From contig JASLMQ010000308.1 in the NCBI GenBank assembly GCA_030746455.1, positions 1 to 5,953 of the forward strand: DNA of 5,953 bases, read 5' to 3'. How positions within the stretch are numbered: the first letter of the stretch is position 1; each line of letters opens with the position of its first letter. Of this stretch, positions 5,796 to 5,953 are shown in pieces. Both the position numbers and the translations under genes were made by a program. This DNA comes from Candidatus Latescibacterota bacterium. GTDB taxonomy: Bacteria > Latescibacterota > UBA2968 > GCA-2709665. The notes under the pieces were generated by a model that searched no databases, had not been told where the DNA came from, and saw only the letters and a program-made list of their open reading frames with translations.

Positions 5796-5822
5796 CACGA
5801 AAGACACGAAAAACACGAAAGA
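5796..5822 (+). repeat. 9-base tandem repeat (CACGAAAGA, three units)
   Basis: Three adjacent units read CACGAAAGA, CACGAAAAA and CACGAAAGA, with a single mismatch in the middle unit, preceded by ACC. From memory, very similar ACCACGAAAGACACGAA-type strings recur between genes in many environmental bacterial genomes, sometimes beside GxxExxY-type genes. No such gene is seen here. Confidence 0.7.
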
Positions 5823-5882
5823 AGGGCATATCCAGGTGGAGGTAGGCCCGGGTGTTGGCTCACAAAGGGAGGCATGAAGGAT

Positions 5883-5930
5883 CCAGGCCTGGGCCCGAGG
5901 CGGAACCTGGGTACCCAGGCGCTTCGCGCC
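5883..5930. repeat. Cluster of palindromes
   Basis: CCAGGCCTGG (5883-5892) is a perfect 10-base palindrome, CCTGGGTACCCAGG (5906-5919) is a perfect 14-base palindrome, and GGCGC-TTC-GCGCC (5918-5930) is a perfect hairpin that overlaps it by two bases. Three such elements in 48 bases suggest a repetitive extragenic palindromic unit. Copy number elsewhere in the genome cannot be seen from this window. Confidence 0.55.
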
Positions 5931-5953
5931 ACTCGCACCCCCCGATTTCGTCG

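Larger units (their letters stand above)
5682..5953. other. Repeat-rich intergenic segment at window end
   Basis: These 272 bases hold no convincing gene. They contain, in order, the end of a heptamer tract, a long inverted repeat with an inner hairpin, a 9-base tandem repeat, and a cluster of palindromes. A short frame opening at the ATG at 5874 runs off the window, but it passes through the palindromes and looks non-coding. The segment looks like accumulated dispersed intergenic repeats rather than one known mobile element. Confidence 0.6.

Noticed and set aside
4875..5816. 313-codon minus-strand frame opposite the membrane-anchored receiver gene
   Set aside because: It is a shadow of a receiver gene with an intact active site; its start lies in the tandem repeat, and its His/Leu-rich translation has no recognisable domain.
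5874..5953. Short open frame from the ATG at 5874 running off the window
   Set aside because: The GGAGG is only one base from the ATG, and the frame runs through three palindromes; it cannot be judged without sequence to the right.

Overview
The window comes from a high-GC bacterium. Codons in the real genes strongly favour G or C at the third position, and Shine-Dalgarno sites are purine-rich GGAGG types. The oxygen-sensitive glycyl radical enzyme (GRE) system and the many receiver domains fit an anaerobic or facultatively anaerobic bacterium. The repeat-laden intergenic DNA at the right end is of a kind I associate with environmental, poorly cultured phyla. The phylum cannot be fixed from the sequence alone.

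Layout: (1) 1-71 is a short leader, possibly holding the last codons of an upstream gene. (2) 72-3289 is a tight two-gene operon on the plus strand: a glycyl radical enzyme of the pyruvate formate-lyase superfamily (764 aa) and its radical-SAM activating enzyme (307 aa), joined by a one-base TGATG overlap. (3) 3313-4096 holds two stand-alone CheY-like receiver proteins on the minus strand, about 42% identical to each other and convergent with the GRE operon. (4) 4097-4484 is a divergent intergenic region with a recognisable sigma70-type promoter on each strand and a 20-bp inverted repeat between them. (5) 4485-5681 is a two-gene plus-strand operon: a small membrane-anchored coiled-coil protein, then a protein with an N-terminal membrane segment, coiled coil, acidic linker and C-terminal receiver domain. 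(6) 5682-5953 contains no convincing gene. It is a patchwork of short tandem repeats, inverted repeats and palindromes, and the repeat material begins inside the last codons of the preceding gene.

How the genes work together: the activase should install the glycyl radical on Gly740 of the GRE, which then passes it to Cys408 to start substrate chemistry. The Cys-Trp-Glu active-site motif rules out an ordinary pyruvate formate-lyase and points to the lyase/dehydratase/decarboxylase branch, but the substrate is not identifiable. The three receiver proteins form a separate signalling block with no histidine kinase or DNA-binding output domain in view. The most unusual item is the membrane-tethered receiver encoded beside a second membrane coiled-coil protein. 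No CRISPR array, tRNA, rRNA, transposase or phage gene was found.
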